From assembly GCA_016718805.1 (NCBI GenBank), contig JADKCP010000004.1, positions 310,001 to 374,000 of the forward strand: DNA of 64,000 nucleotides, given 5' to 3'. This DNA comes from Bacteroidota bacterium (GTDB taxonomy: Bacteria; Bacteroidota; Bacteroidia; UBA4408). Both the position numbers and the translations under genes were made by a program. Under the pieces are notes generated by a model that saw only the letters and a program-made list of their open reading frames with translations, made no database searches and had not been told where the DNA came from. This document shows positions 1 to 9,155 of this stretch, in pieces. Each line of letters begins with the position of its first letter. Position 1 is the stretch's first letter.

Positions 1-923
1 GTTTCGCTAAGTAATAGCTCAACCGCCCTGTTTCCCGATTCCAGTCTACCGGCGGCATTAATACGAGGTGCAATAATAAATACCACATCCGAAATTGTGA
101 GCGGCTTTTGTTGCGAAAAATTGGCAATTTCAATCATTGCTTTAAATCCAGGGCGAGGACGCTCATTTAATTCTATTAATCCAAAATGTGCCAAAATTCT
201 ATTTTCACCAACAATAGGAACAATGTCGGCTGCAATACTTACAGCCACCAAATCAAGATAAGTTTGCAGATTGGAGAAATCAATTTCGCTTTGTGCGGCA
301 TAGGCCTGTATTAATTTAAAGCCTATTCCACACCCTGTTAATTCTTTAAAAGGATAATTGCAATCCTCCCTTTTGGGATCGAGTACAGCAATAGCTTTGG
401 GAATTGTTTCACCTGGTCGGTGATGATCACAAATTATAAAATCGATTCCTCGATTAGTAGCATAAGCAACCTTATCGCAACTTTTAATTCCACAATCCAG
501 CGCAATAATCAATGAAAAATTGTTGTTGGCGGCATAATCTATTCCCTTTACAGAAATTCCATATCCTTCACTGTAACGATCGGGAATATAGTATTCAATG
601 GCAGTATATTCCTTCTTTAGAAAACTAAACATTAACGCAACTGCTGTGGTACCATCTACATCGTAATCGCCATAAATTAATATGCGTTCGCCTTTTTGTA
701 TTGCACTTTTAATTCTGCTCACAGCAGCTTGCATGTCCTGCATCAAAAATGGATCATGCAGAGCTGTAAGTTGTGGACGAAAAAAGTTTCGTGCTTCTTC
801 AAAATTGGTAACTCCGCGTTGAATCAATAGTGCAGCAAGAACTTTGTGAATATTGAGTTCGGTAGCGAGTGTATTGGTTTGTTGTTCGGAAGGAGCTTCA
901 GCAATAACCCAACGTTTTTTCAT
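1..923 (-). CDS. recJ: Single-stranded-DNA-specific exonuclease RecJ (N-terminal part, cut by window edge)
   Basis: RecJ is a cytoplasmic 5'-3' single-strand DNA exonuclease used in recombination and mismatch repair. The frame opens with ATG at 923 (MKKRWVIAEAPSEQQ) and stays open to the left edge, giving about 307 codons; the rest of the gene lies outside. The DHH-family phosphoesterase motifs appear in order: IYGDYDVDGTTA (motif I), IIALDCGIKS (motif II) and IICDHHRPGE (motif III, the DHH signature). Further on, ADIVPIVGENR and APRINAAGR match the end of the DHH domain. The start lies 9 bases after the stop of the histidine kinase gene on the same strand, so the two are probably co-transcribed. 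The identification is secure; the completeness of the C-terminal half cannot be judged. Confidence 0.95.
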   Translation of the reverse strand, partial: MKKRWVIAEAPSEQQTNTLATELNIHKVLAALLIQRGVTNFEEARNFFRPQLTALHDPFLMQDMQAAVSRIKSAIQKGERILIYGDYDVDGTTAVALMFSFLKKEYTAIEYYIPDRYSEGYGISVKGIDYAANNNFSLIIALDCGIKSCDKVAYATNRGIDFIICDHHRPGETIPKAIAVLDPKREDCNYPFKELTGCGIGFKLIQAYAAQSEIDFSNLQTYLDLVAVSIAADIVPIVGENRILAHFGLIELNERPRPGFKAMIEIANFSQQKPLTISDVVFIIAPRINAAGRLESGNRAVELLLSE

Positions 924-932
924 GCGGCAATT

Positions 933-1919
933 TTAGGTTATTAATACTATTTCGAAAATACTTCCTTTGGGTGAATTTTTCTTTACTTCAATGGTTCCCT
1001 GATGGGCAAGCACAAGTTTTTTTACAATGTAAAGACCTAATCCGGTGCCTTTGTTTTTGCGGGTTTCTTCATTTCCAATTCGGTAAAATTTATCAAAAAT
1101 CAACTGCTTCTCAGCTTCAGATACACCGCTACCTTCATCGGCAATTTGAAGTAAAATTTTGTGTTCGCATTTTTTTAGAATGCAAGTAATTTGTGGAACG
1201 TTGGGTGAATATTTAATAGCGTTTTCGTAAAGGTTTGTGAGAATTGAGATAAAGGCAAAACGATCTGCTTCAAACTCAATTCCTTTTTCAATAGATAAAC
1301 TTAAGTGATGCTGTTTTTGTTGCTGAAATAAGGTAGCTAGTTTATTCATTTCGCTTTCTACTAATTCCGAGAAATTAGAAACTTGCTTTAGAAGTCTAAA
1401 ACTATTGTCCTCTAAACGTACTGCAATCAGTACATTTTCAACCAATGCGTTTAGGCGTTCGGTATCGGCAAGCGCGTTATGTATAATTTCGTTTTGCTTT
1501 TCTTTGGGCAAATCTCTTTTCAATAAAGTTTCAAGTTGCAGCTTTGCAGAAGCTATTGGAGATTTTAATTCATGTGTGATGGATAACAAAAAATTCTTTT
1601 GCCGCAATCCTAACTCCGCTTCCTTTTTAAAGGTTTTTCGTGTTTGCAAAAATCCGGAAATCAACAAAACCAAAAAAACAGTTCCTTCTCCGGCGATCAT
1701 TAACCAGCGCTTTTTCAATTTTGCATGAAGCTCGCTTTGAGCGGTTTCAATTTCGCTGGCATCAGAAGTTTGCAATGCTATTATGTGTAACCGTTGTTCA
1801 AGTACCTCGTTGTTCAACTTCACCATTAAATAACTCCACCAACTAAATTGAATAAACACATACACCACCAGTAAGTAGAATAAAAAAAGCGGTCTGGGTC
1901 GTTTTTGAATTTGCGTCAT
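933..1919 (-). CDS. Two-component sensor histidine kinase
   Basis: This is an inner-membrane sensor kinase that would autophosphorylate and pass phosphate to a response regulator. The 328-residue protein has two predicted membrane helices (about residues 11-33 and 72-91) enclosing a short 40-residue extracytoplasmic loop. A HisKA dimerisation domain follows, with the phospho-acceptor His116 in SITHELKSP. The HATPase domain shows N box NLYENAIKYSP, G1 DEGSGVS, F box FDKFYRIG and G2 GTGLGLYIVKK, so all catalytic motifs are intact. No response regulator lies next to it in the window, since the upstream neighbour is divergent, so its partner is unknown. The ATG at 1919 is preceded by a TATATTTG box only 5 bases away. 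Confidence 0.9.
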   Translation of the reverse strand: MTQIQKRPRPLFLFYLLVVYVFIQFSWWSYLMVKLNNEVLEQRLHIIALQTSDASEIETAQSELHAKLKKRWLMIAGEGTVFLVLLISGFLQTRKTFKKEAELGLRQKNFLLSITHELKSPIASAKLQLETLLKRDLPKEKQNEIIHNALADTERLNALVENVLIAVRLEDNSFRLLKQVSNFSELVESEMNKLATLFQQQKQHHLSLSIEKGIEFEADRFAFISILTNLYENAIKYSPNVPQITCILKKCEHKILLQIADEGSGVSEAEKQLIFDKFYRIGNEETRKNKGTGLGLYIVKKLVLAHQGTIEVKKNSPKGSIFEIVLIT

Positions 1920-1924
1920 CGTAA

Positions 1925-1932
1925 CAAATATA
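1925..1932 (-). promoter_or_regulatory. Bacteroidota -7 box upstream of histidine kinase
   Basis: On the minus strand this reads TATATTTG, a match to the Bacteroidota -7 consensus TAnnTTTG. It ends 5 bases before the ATG, so the transcript would start at or next to the start codon. No convincing TTG -33 element is at the usual distance. Confidence 0.45.
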
Positions 1933-2058
1933 ATTTGTTTTGAGCAATTCCATTTTTCTACTTGTGGATTTTTGAATTATCTTGCATCAGTGAATTGCTT
2001 TGTAAACTATACCTACAAATTTTTGAATTCAATTTGCATCACATTTAATACAACATTC

Positions 2059-5000
2059 ATGAAAAAATCAAGCTTCTTCGTGCTTTTTATAGTCTTAATT
2101 TCTTTTACAATTGCTGCTTTTCAAACAAAAAATACTGCAAAAAAAATGAACACAAACTATGTGTTTCCTAAAAATGGAAGCTATGAGAAAGAATGGAAAA
2201 AAGTTGATTCACTACAAGAAAAAGGACTTACCCGAAGCGCTCTAGCTATAATTGCAGGAATTTATTCACACGCAAAAACCGAGCGTAGTACTCCTAATTA
2301 CATACGTGCAATTATTGAGAGAATGAAGTTTGAAAGTTATCTTGAAGAGGATGAATATGTAAAATCAATAGCCGATTTAGAGAACGAAGCAGCTACGGCA
2401 TATTATCCAGCCAAGCAACTAATTTACTCTATTACTGCCGAAATATACTGGCGTTATTATCAAAACAATCGATGGACATTTTTAAATCGTACCGAAACAA
2501 GGCAGTTTGAAAACAAAGACATACGCACCTGGGATTTGAAAAAAATTTATGAGAAAGTTAGTTACAATTATCACAAATCGCTTACGCAAGCCGAAAGAAG
2601 CAAGCAAATTACTCTAAGCACTATAGATGCTCTTTTGCAAAAAGAACCGGGTTCACAAAAATTACGGCCCACTTTATATGATTTACTCGCTCACCGTGCA
2701 ATTGACTTTTTTATGAATGAGGAATCCGGCTTGATTAAGCCTGCAAATTTATATGCTCCTACTGGCCAAGAATACTTCGGTTCGGCTAAAGATTTTTGCC
2801 AGCTAGTTGCAGAATCATCCGATTCAACTTCTCGATTATTACAAACAGTAAGACTTTTACAGGATGTAATGTATTTTCATTTAAAGGATAAAGATCCCCA
2901 AGCCTTAGTTGATGTTGATTTGAAGCGACTAAAATTTGTAAAAGAAAACAACAGTCATCTAGAAAAAGACAGTCTTTATTTACGGGCACTTAGAGCTATT
3001 GAACAAAATTATTCAACACATTCATGCAGCGCCGATGCTAGCTTCTTAATTGCAAGCTATTATTGGGAAATGAGTAATGCACAAGTCGATAAACAGACAA
3101 GCGCCGGTTTAAGAAAAAAATGTATGAGCTTGTGTGAAGCGGTATTGAAGCAATTTTCTGCAAGCGATGCTGCAAAAAACTGTTCATATTTAAAAGCGTT
3201 ATTAAATGAAAAGGAATTGGGATTAACGCTTGAAGATGTTACTATTCCGAACAAACCAATCTTGGGATTACTTCGATTTAAGAATATAACGAAAGCTTAT
3301 TTCAAAATTGTAAAACTATCGGCAAGTAATGAATCGGATTTAGATCGTGGACTTACGCTTGAGATGCAAAAATCATTATTAAAACAAGCAGGTGTTGCTA
3401 ACTGGTCTGTAACCTTGCCCCAAGAAAGCGATTATCTGGAACATACCTGCCAAATAGCTATTCCATTGTTAACGGTTGGGCATTACATACTATTCGTTGG
3501 TAGTGATCCGGATTTTAGTTCTACAAAAAACGGATTGGGACACAGTAGTTTTTGGGTTAGCAACATTGCCTACATAACACAACGTAAACAAGATGGTAGT
3601 TATGAAGGATACACCTTGAACCGAGAAAGTGGTGGGGCACTAAGTAATCTTTCGTTACGCATGTGGTATGAAACCTATGATCAAAAGAGCAGGACCAATA
3701 AATTTACCTTAGGAAACTCATTTACTAGCGATGCACAAGGACATTTTGAAATTCCATCCAATGAGAACCACCGTAATTTTTATTTAGAAATGGAAGACCC
3801 TAAAGGAGACCGGCTATGCAGCGATTATGGTTTTTATCATTACAAAAATTACGAATCACCGAGTCAACCCTTCGAACAAACCTATTTTTTTACCGACCGA
3901 AAAATCTATCGTCCTGGTCAAACCGTTTATTTCAAAGCTTTGTTACTGGAGAAGGATGGCGATGCGTCTAAAATACTAGCGAATAAACAAACTGAAATTA
4001 CTTTTAGCGATGCTAATGGACAAAAAATTAGTTCGCTTCAATTGCTTACAAACGAATACGGATCTTGTCATGGTAGCTTCACAATTCCTACAGGAAGGTT
4101 GAATGGTCAGATGTACCTCGCTACACAATCGGGTAGTTGTTACTTTTCGGTGGAGGAATATAAACGGCCTAAATTTGAGGTGAGTTTTGATGCTTTTAAA
4201 ACATCCTACTTACTTGGCGAAAATGTTACTGTGCAAGGAAAGGCTATAAGTTATTCAGGAGTTTCCTTGAGTGGTGCGAATGTTAGTTACCGAGTTGTGC
4301 GTAAAGCTGTGTATCCAGTTTGGTGGGGATTTATGCGCTATTTTCCGATGAATCAATCAGAAGTAGAAATTAGGAATGGCGCTTCTACAACTAATTCGGA
4401 AGGAGCATTTTCAATTTCTTTTGATGCGTTACCCGATCTAACACAAAACAATAGCCCCGATTTAACATTTAACTTCCTGGTATTTGCCTCTATTACCGAT
4501 ATAAATGGAGAAACACACAGTGCCGAAAAAACTATAACACTTGGCAATACTGCATACAATTTATCGGCATCATTACCAACCATAGTTGACAAAGAAAAAG
4601 AAGTAAAAATTAAATTACGAGCAAGCAATTTAAATGGTGAATATGAGGCTGCAAAAGGAACTCTTACGGTTTACAAATTAAAACAAGCTACAAAAGTTTA
4701 CCGCGAACGAAGGTGGGATCTTCCTGATTTGTTCTTGATGAATAAATCAGATTTTGAGCACCTTTTTCCCTATGATCAATATGCCGATGAGGCGAATAAA
4801 TACACTTGGGAACGCGGTGAAAAGATGGAAGAAATTGCTTTCTCTACAGATACAACAGTAGCAAAAAATACCGCCGGAGAAGTGTTACTTCGCTCATCTA
4901 AAAATTGGGAACAAGGCGAATATTTATACGAAGCAATTTCCTATGATAAAAATAACAAAGAGGTAAAAGTTCAAAATTATTTCACACTTTATTCATCACT

Positions 5001-8000
5001 CGACAAAAAGGCAACTGGTGCAGAACTACTAAATTTTTCGATGCTGAAAGATGCCGGAGAGCCGGGAGAAACTGCACAGGTTTTGGTTGGAACAGCCGAA
5101 AAAAAATTAGCGCTTTTGGTTGAATTGGAATGTAAAAACGAAATCATTAAACGTGATTGGTTAGAATTGTCCACATCACAAAAAATAATAGACATTCCAT
5201 TGGAAGAAAGCTATAGAGGAAACTGTGCGGTGCATATTACGGCAATTAAGCAAAATAGATTACTTAAGTATACCTCAATTATCACGGTGCCCTATACCAA
5301 TCGGGAATTGGATATTCAAATAGAGACCTTCAGAAATAAGTTGAAGCCGGGAGAAACAGAGGAATGGAAACTAAAAATACGCGATAAAAAAGGGAATAAA
5401 ACCAGTGCTGAATTAATTGCAGCTGTATATGATGCTTCACTGGATGCTTTTGCTGCGAATTCATGGATTGTTAATTTATATCAATCCTATTATTCAACCC
5501 GAAGTTGGGACGCAGGCGCTTCTTTTAAGTTAAATTCGCTTGCTGCTTATGGTAAAGATTGGAATATTTACCCTACACCTTTCAACAGACAATACGATCA
5601 TTTAAACTGGTTTGGATACGAGGGATATGGTTCCTTTGGTTTAACACGAGATGCATACACATCGGATATGTCGGTGAGAACAATGGCAATGCCGAATGCC
5701 GGAAGTGCAGCACCAATGGCCAAAGCTGAAGCTGCGATGGAAGGTGTTAATGAACAATCCAAACCACTGATTCAAAATAATACTAAATCGAAGGACACTC
5801 CTCATGATGCACAAAACTCTAGTGCATCTAAACCACCCATGGTGAAGCTTCGTAACAATTTTAATGAAACTGCATTCTTCTATCCACAACTCGAAACCAA
5901 TGAAGTTGGTGATGTGCTGGTAAAATTTACTTTACCAGATGCGTTAACCCGATGGAAACTTTTGGGCTGGGCTCATAGCAAGGATTTAAAAACGGGTTCA
6001 ATTACAGCTGAGTTTCAAACACAAAAAGAACTAATGATTGGCTTATTAGCACCGCGCTTTTTTAGAGAAGGTGATAGTATTTTATTGCGGGCAAAAATTG
6101 AAAACATGAGTGATCAAGACCAGCAAATTCGTGGGAATATTCGTTTCATCAATACTTCAACACAACAAGACATTACCCAGCAATTGTTGATTAAAGAGAG
6201 TGCTGAAAAAAAATGTTCAATTCAGAAAAATGGCAATCAGGTGATTCAATGGAAAGTAAAAATTCCACAGGGTCTTGAAACTATTAGTTGCCTTGTTACA
6301 GCTAATACAGCCGGTTTTTCGGATGGTGAAGAAGTAACCATTCCTGTATTGAGTAATAAAACAATGGTAGTTGAAAGTTTACCACTATCGCTTAGAGGAG
6401 AGGAGCAAAAATCTTTTTCATTTCCTTCACTTCTCTCGCAAAATAATCAAAGTAAAACTTTGCAAAATTATTCTGTAACGCTTGAGTTCAGTTCGAATCC
6501 TGTTTGGTATGCAATTCAGGCATTACCCTATTTAATGGAAAGTTCAACAGCCTGTTCCGAACAATTGTTTTCACGCTATTATGCAACAAGTATTGCCGCT
6601 CATTTGGCCAATTCTTCACCTAAAATCAAACGCGTATTTGATAGTTGGAAAAGCGCTGAAAATTCTGGGAACAAAGAAAGTTTATTTTCTTCTTTGGAAA
6701 AAAACACCGAATTAAAAACGCTGTTATTGGAAGAAACGCCTTGGGTTATGCAGGCAAAAAATGAGCATGAAAGAAAACAACGTTTAGGATTGTTGTTCGA
6801 CTTGAACACCCTTTCGAATGAAACTGAAAAAGCACTGAACCAGTTACTAAAAATGCAGTTACAAAATGGTGGATGGCCTTGGTTTGAAGGCATGCAAGAT
6901 GATGCATACATTACTCAACATGTAGTAGCAGGATTAGGTCATTTGGATCATTTGGGAATTAAATTTATTCGTACGGATGCGCAACTTTATGAGTCAATTA
7001 AAGCCGCTATTGCCTATATGGATACTAGAATGCGTGAAGAATATGATCAGTTATTAAAGTATTCGTCAAACACAATGAACGAGAATCACTTGAGTTATGC
7101 GGCTATTCATTATTTGTATTCACGCAGTTATTTTAAAGAAATTGAATTATCAGCATCAACTAAAATTGCATTTGCCTATTATAAAGGTCAGGCTGAAAAA
7201 TATTGGTTAAAAAACAATCGCTATTTACAAGGCATGATTGCTCTTTCATTGAATCGATATGGTAGCAAAAATGTTGCAACTTCTATACTTGCATCGCTAA
7301 AGGAAAATGCACTCATATCGGAGGAGTTTGGCATGTATTGGAAAGATAATACAGCTGGCTACTATTGGCATCAAGCACCTATTGAAACTCAGGCTCTATT
7401 AATGGAAGCCTTTGACGAAATTGCTAACGATGCCCAAGCTGTAGAGGCTATGAAAGTGTGGTTGTTGAAAAACAAACAATGCAATGATTGGAAAACTACT
7501 CGTGCAACAACAGAAGCTTGTTATGCCTTATTGAGAAGAGGTACAGACTTTTTAGCGCAAGAAAATGAGGTTGAAATAAAGATTGGTAGTTATGATTTTA
7601 ATACTGCAACTTTTGAAGATAGTAAGAAAGAAGCAGGTACCGGATATTTCAAAACAAGTTGGCATGGAAACGATATTAAACCTGATTTGGGTAGTATTTC
7701 AGTAAAACCTGCAGCAACAAATTCTTCTACTCAATCACTAATGTGGGGAGCTGTATATTGGAATTACTATGAAGAACTAACTAAAATTACACAATCAGCC
7801 TCCCCATTGCAGATTAGTAAAAAATTATTTTGCGAAAAAAATTCTCCAACAGGACCTTTTCTTGAACCCATCACTCCTAATTCTTTAGTAAAACCCGGAG
7901 ATAAAGTGGTGGTGCGAATTGAAATACGCTCAGACCGAGAAATGGAGTATGTACAATTAAAAGATATGCGAGCCTCAGGATTGGAGCCTATTTCGGTTAT

Positions 8001-8223
8001 TTCCACCTATACTTATCAAGATGGGTTAGGATATTATGTAAGTACGAAAGATGCATCTACAAATTTTTACTTTTCACATATTCCGCGCGGAACACATGTT
8101 TTGGAATACACGTTGCGGGCCTCACACAGTGGAAATTTCAGCAATGGAATTAGCAGTATACAATGCGCCTATGCACCTGAATTTACAAGTCATTCAGAAG
8201 GAGTGCGAATTGAAATTAAATAA
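2059..8223 (+). CDS. Alpha-2-macroglobulin family protein with intact thioester motif
   Basis: Bacterial alpha-2-macroglobulins trap attacking proteases in the cell envelope through a bait region and a reactive thioester. I chose the ATG at 2059, which gives 2054 residues and a signal peptide (MKKSSFFVLFIVLISFTIAA); the frame extends upstream only by a TTG start. There is no lipobox cysteine, so it is probably periplasmic or secreted and not lipid-anchored. MG-type segments include VEEYKRPKFEVSF near residue 700 and the strongly typical TLPDALTRWKLLGWAH near residue 1290. An Ala/Met/Ser/Pro-rich, low-complexity linker near 1210-1260 could be the bait region. The thioester motif CSEQ is present with Cys at about residue 1499, followed by the helical thioester domain (GGWPWFEGM) and a C-terminal receptor-binding-like domain. 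The pbpC gene often found next to such genes is not here. Confidence 0.93.
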   Translation: MKKSSFFVLFIVLISFTIAAFQTKNTAKKMNTNYVFPKNGSYEKEWKKVDSLQEKGLTRSALAIIAGIYSHAKTERSTPNYIRAIIERMKFESYLEEDEYVKSIADLENEAATAYYPAKQLIYSITAEIYWRYYQNNRWTFLNRTETRQFENKDIRTWDLKKIYEKVSYNYHKSLTQAERSKQITLSTIDALLQKEPGSQKLRPTLYDLLAHRAIDFFMNEESGLIKPANLYAPTGQEYFGSAKDFCQLVAESSDSTSRLLQTVRLLQDVMYFHLKDKDPQALVDVDLKRLKFVKENNSHLEKDSLYLRALRAIEQNYSTHSCSADASFLIASYYWEMSNAQVDKQTSAGLRKKCMSLCEAVLKQFSASDAAKNCSYLKALLNEKELGLTLEDVTIPNKPILGLLRFKNITKAYFKIVKLSASNESDLDRGLTLEMQKSLLKQAGVANWSVTLPQESDYLEHTCQIAIPLLTVGHYILFVGSDPDFSSTKNGLGHSSFWVSNIAYITQRKQDGSYEGYTLNRESGGALSNLSLRMWYETYDQKSRTNKFTLGNSFTSDAQGHFEIPSNENHRNFYLEMEDPKGDRLCSDYGFYHYKNYESPSQPFEQTYFFTDRKIYRPGQTVYFKALLLEKDGDASKILANKQTEITFSDANGQKISSLQLLTNEYGSCHGSFTIPTGRLNGQMYLATQSGSCYFSVEEYKRPKFEVSFDAFKTSYLLGENVTVQGKAISYSGVSLSGANVSYRVVRKAVYPVWWGFMRYFPMNQSEVEIRNGASTTNSEGAFSISFDALPDLTQNNSPDLTFNFLVFASITDINGETHSAEKTITLGNTAYNLSASLPTIVDKEKEVKIKLRASNLNGEYEAAKGTLTVYKLKQATKVYRERRWDLPDLFLMNKSDFEHLFPYDQYADEANKYTWERGEKMEEIAFSTDTTVAKNTAGEVLLRSSKNWEQGEYLYEAISYDKNNKEVKVQNYFTLYSSLDKKATGAELLNFSMLKDAGEPGETAQVLVGTAEKKLALLVELECKNEIIKRDWLELSTSQKIIDIPLEESYRGNCAVHITAIKQNRLLKYTSIITVPYTNRELDIQIETFRNKLKPGETEEWKLKIRDKKGNKTSAELIAAVYDASLDAFAANSWIVNLYQSYYSTRSWDAGASFKLNSLAAYGKDWNIYPTPFNRQYDHLNWFGYEGYGSFGLTRDAYTSDMSVRTMAMPNAGSAAPMAKAEAAMEGVNEQSKPLIQNNTKSKDTPHDAQNSSASKPPMVKLRNNFNETAFFYPQLETNEVGDVLVKFTLPDALTRWKLLGWAHSKDLKTGSITAEFQTQKELMIGLLAPRFFREGDSILLRAKIENMSDQDQQIRGNIRFINTSTQQDITQQLLIKESAEKKCSIQKNGNQVIQWKVKIPQGLETISCLVTANTAGFSDGEEVTIPVLSNKTMVVESLPLSLRGEEQKSFSFPSLLSQNNQSKTLQNYSVTLEFSSNPVWYAIQALPYLMESSTACSEQLFSRYYATSIAAHLANSSPKIKRVFDSWKSAENSGNKESLFSSLEKNTELKTLLLEETPWVMQAKNEHERKQRLGLLFDLNTLSNETEKALNQLLKMQLQNGGWPWFEGMQDDAYITQHVVAGLGHLDHLGIKFIRTDAQLYESIKAAIAYMDTRMREEYDQLLKYSSNTMNENHLSYAAIHYLYSRSYFKEIELSASTKIAFAYYKGQAEKYWLKNNRYLQGMIALSLNRYGSKNVATSILASLKENALISEEFGMYWKDNTAGYYWHQAPIETQALLMEAFDEIANDAQAVEAMKVWLLKNKQCNDWKTTRATTEACYALLRRGTDFLAQENEVEIKIGSYDFNTATFEDSKKEAGTGYFKTSWHGNDIKPDLGSISVKPAATNSSTQSLMWGAVYWNYYEELTKITQSASPLQISKKLFCEKNSPTGPFLEPITPNSLVKPGDKVVVRIEIRSDREMEYVQLKDMRASGLEPISVISTYTYQDGLGYYVSTKDASTNFYFSHIPRGTHVLEYTLRASHSGNFSNGISSIQCAYAPEFTSHSEGVRIEIK

Positions 8224-8230
8224 GAGCTAA

Positions 8231-9151
8231 TTATTCAATAGAAGGAACTTTGGCTTCAGTTGATTTAATAAATTTTAAGCCAACTAAAATTTCGTGCGTA
8301 CCGCTGCTGTAGTTCTTAAGGTTTGAGAAAGTAAAGTCGTGTGCATAGGCAAAAGTAATGTGCTTTTTTATACACAAGCCTATCATTGCACTGTATGCAT
8401 CAAGACTTCTATATGCTCCTCCCAGCCAAATTAAATCGCGGTATGAAACTTTTAATCCTGCGTCTATTTGTGTAGGAACAGGTTTAAGCACTTTAACCAA
8501 TACTGATGGTTCAATTGTAAAATCATTGTTCGGACGATATCGATAAGCGCCATTAATAAAATAGTGGTCTTCGAGTTTAGAACCAATACTACTAGTACTA
8601 CTGTATAAGTTAAGCTTGTTTTGCACCAATTGAGGAGCGCTGAAACCAATGTTGAATTGCTTTGAATATAAATTTAAACCAAAGCCAAAATCAGGTAGTA
8701 AAACCGATTGCAAACTTCCATCCAAAGCAACATCGGCATCGTCGTGCAAATTAATTTTTGAACCATCTACTGTAAATTGTAACAAGCCGGCAGATAATCC
8801 CATACCCAATTTTATCTGTTCATTAATCTTTAAGTGGTAAGTATAGCTTCCATAAATACCTGTGCGGCGTGTTGGACCAGTGATGTCGGTAAACAAATAA
8901 CCTCCTACTCCTACTTTTCGTGATTTTAACGGACCATCAACACTTAAAATATAGGTTCTTGGAGCATCGGTAATTCCCTTCCATTGATAACGGTTATTGC
9001 TTTTGGCTTCAAAAAAATCGTTCTTCCCTCCAGAACCCGGATTCAATAAAAATTCATTCATCATGTACTGCGTATAAAGCGGCATTTGTTGTGCTCGCAA
9101 CTCGAGTAGAGCGCACATGATAACTACTAGTAGTATAGAAAATTTTTTCAT
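8231..9151 (-). CDS. PorP/SprF family type IX secretion membrane protein
   Basis: PorP/SprF proteins are outer-membrane proteins of about 300 residues that work with the T9SS to secrete or anchor large type B adhesins such as SprB. This 306-residue protein has a signal peptide (MKKFSILLVVIMCALLELRA) and the family's N-terminal signature QMPLYTQYMMNEFLLNPGSG. Many alternating amphipathic strands ending in aromatic residues follow, as expected of a beta-barrel. Its start is 4 bases after the stop of the giant repeat protein, so the two form an operon, as sprB and sprF do in gliding flavobacteria. It converges with the alpha-2-macroglobulin gene, with 7 bases between the stops. The family call is firm; that the upstream giant protein is its client is inferred from position. 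Confidence 0.92.
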   Translation of the reverse strand: MKKFSILLVVIMCALLELRAQQMPLYTQYMMNEFLLNPGSGGKNDFFEAKSNNRYQWKGITDAPRTYILSVDGPLKSRKVGVGGYLFTDITGPTRRTGIYGSYTYHLKINEQIKLGMGLSAGLLQFTVDGSKINLHDDADVALDGSLQSVLLPDFGFGLNLYSKQFNIGFSAPQLVQNKLNLYSSTSSIGSKLEDHYFINGAYRYRPNNDFTIEPSVLVKVLKPVPTQIDAGLKVSYRDLIWLGGAYRSLDAYSAMIGLCIKKHITFAYAHDFTFSNLKNYSSGTHEILVGLKFIKSTEAKVPSIE

Positions 9152-9155
9152 CGTT

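Noticed and set aside
1972..2058. Upstream extension of the alpha-2-macroglobulin from a TTG at 1972.
   Set aside because: The 29 extra residues place a non-signal segment before a clear signal peptide that begins with ATG at 2059.
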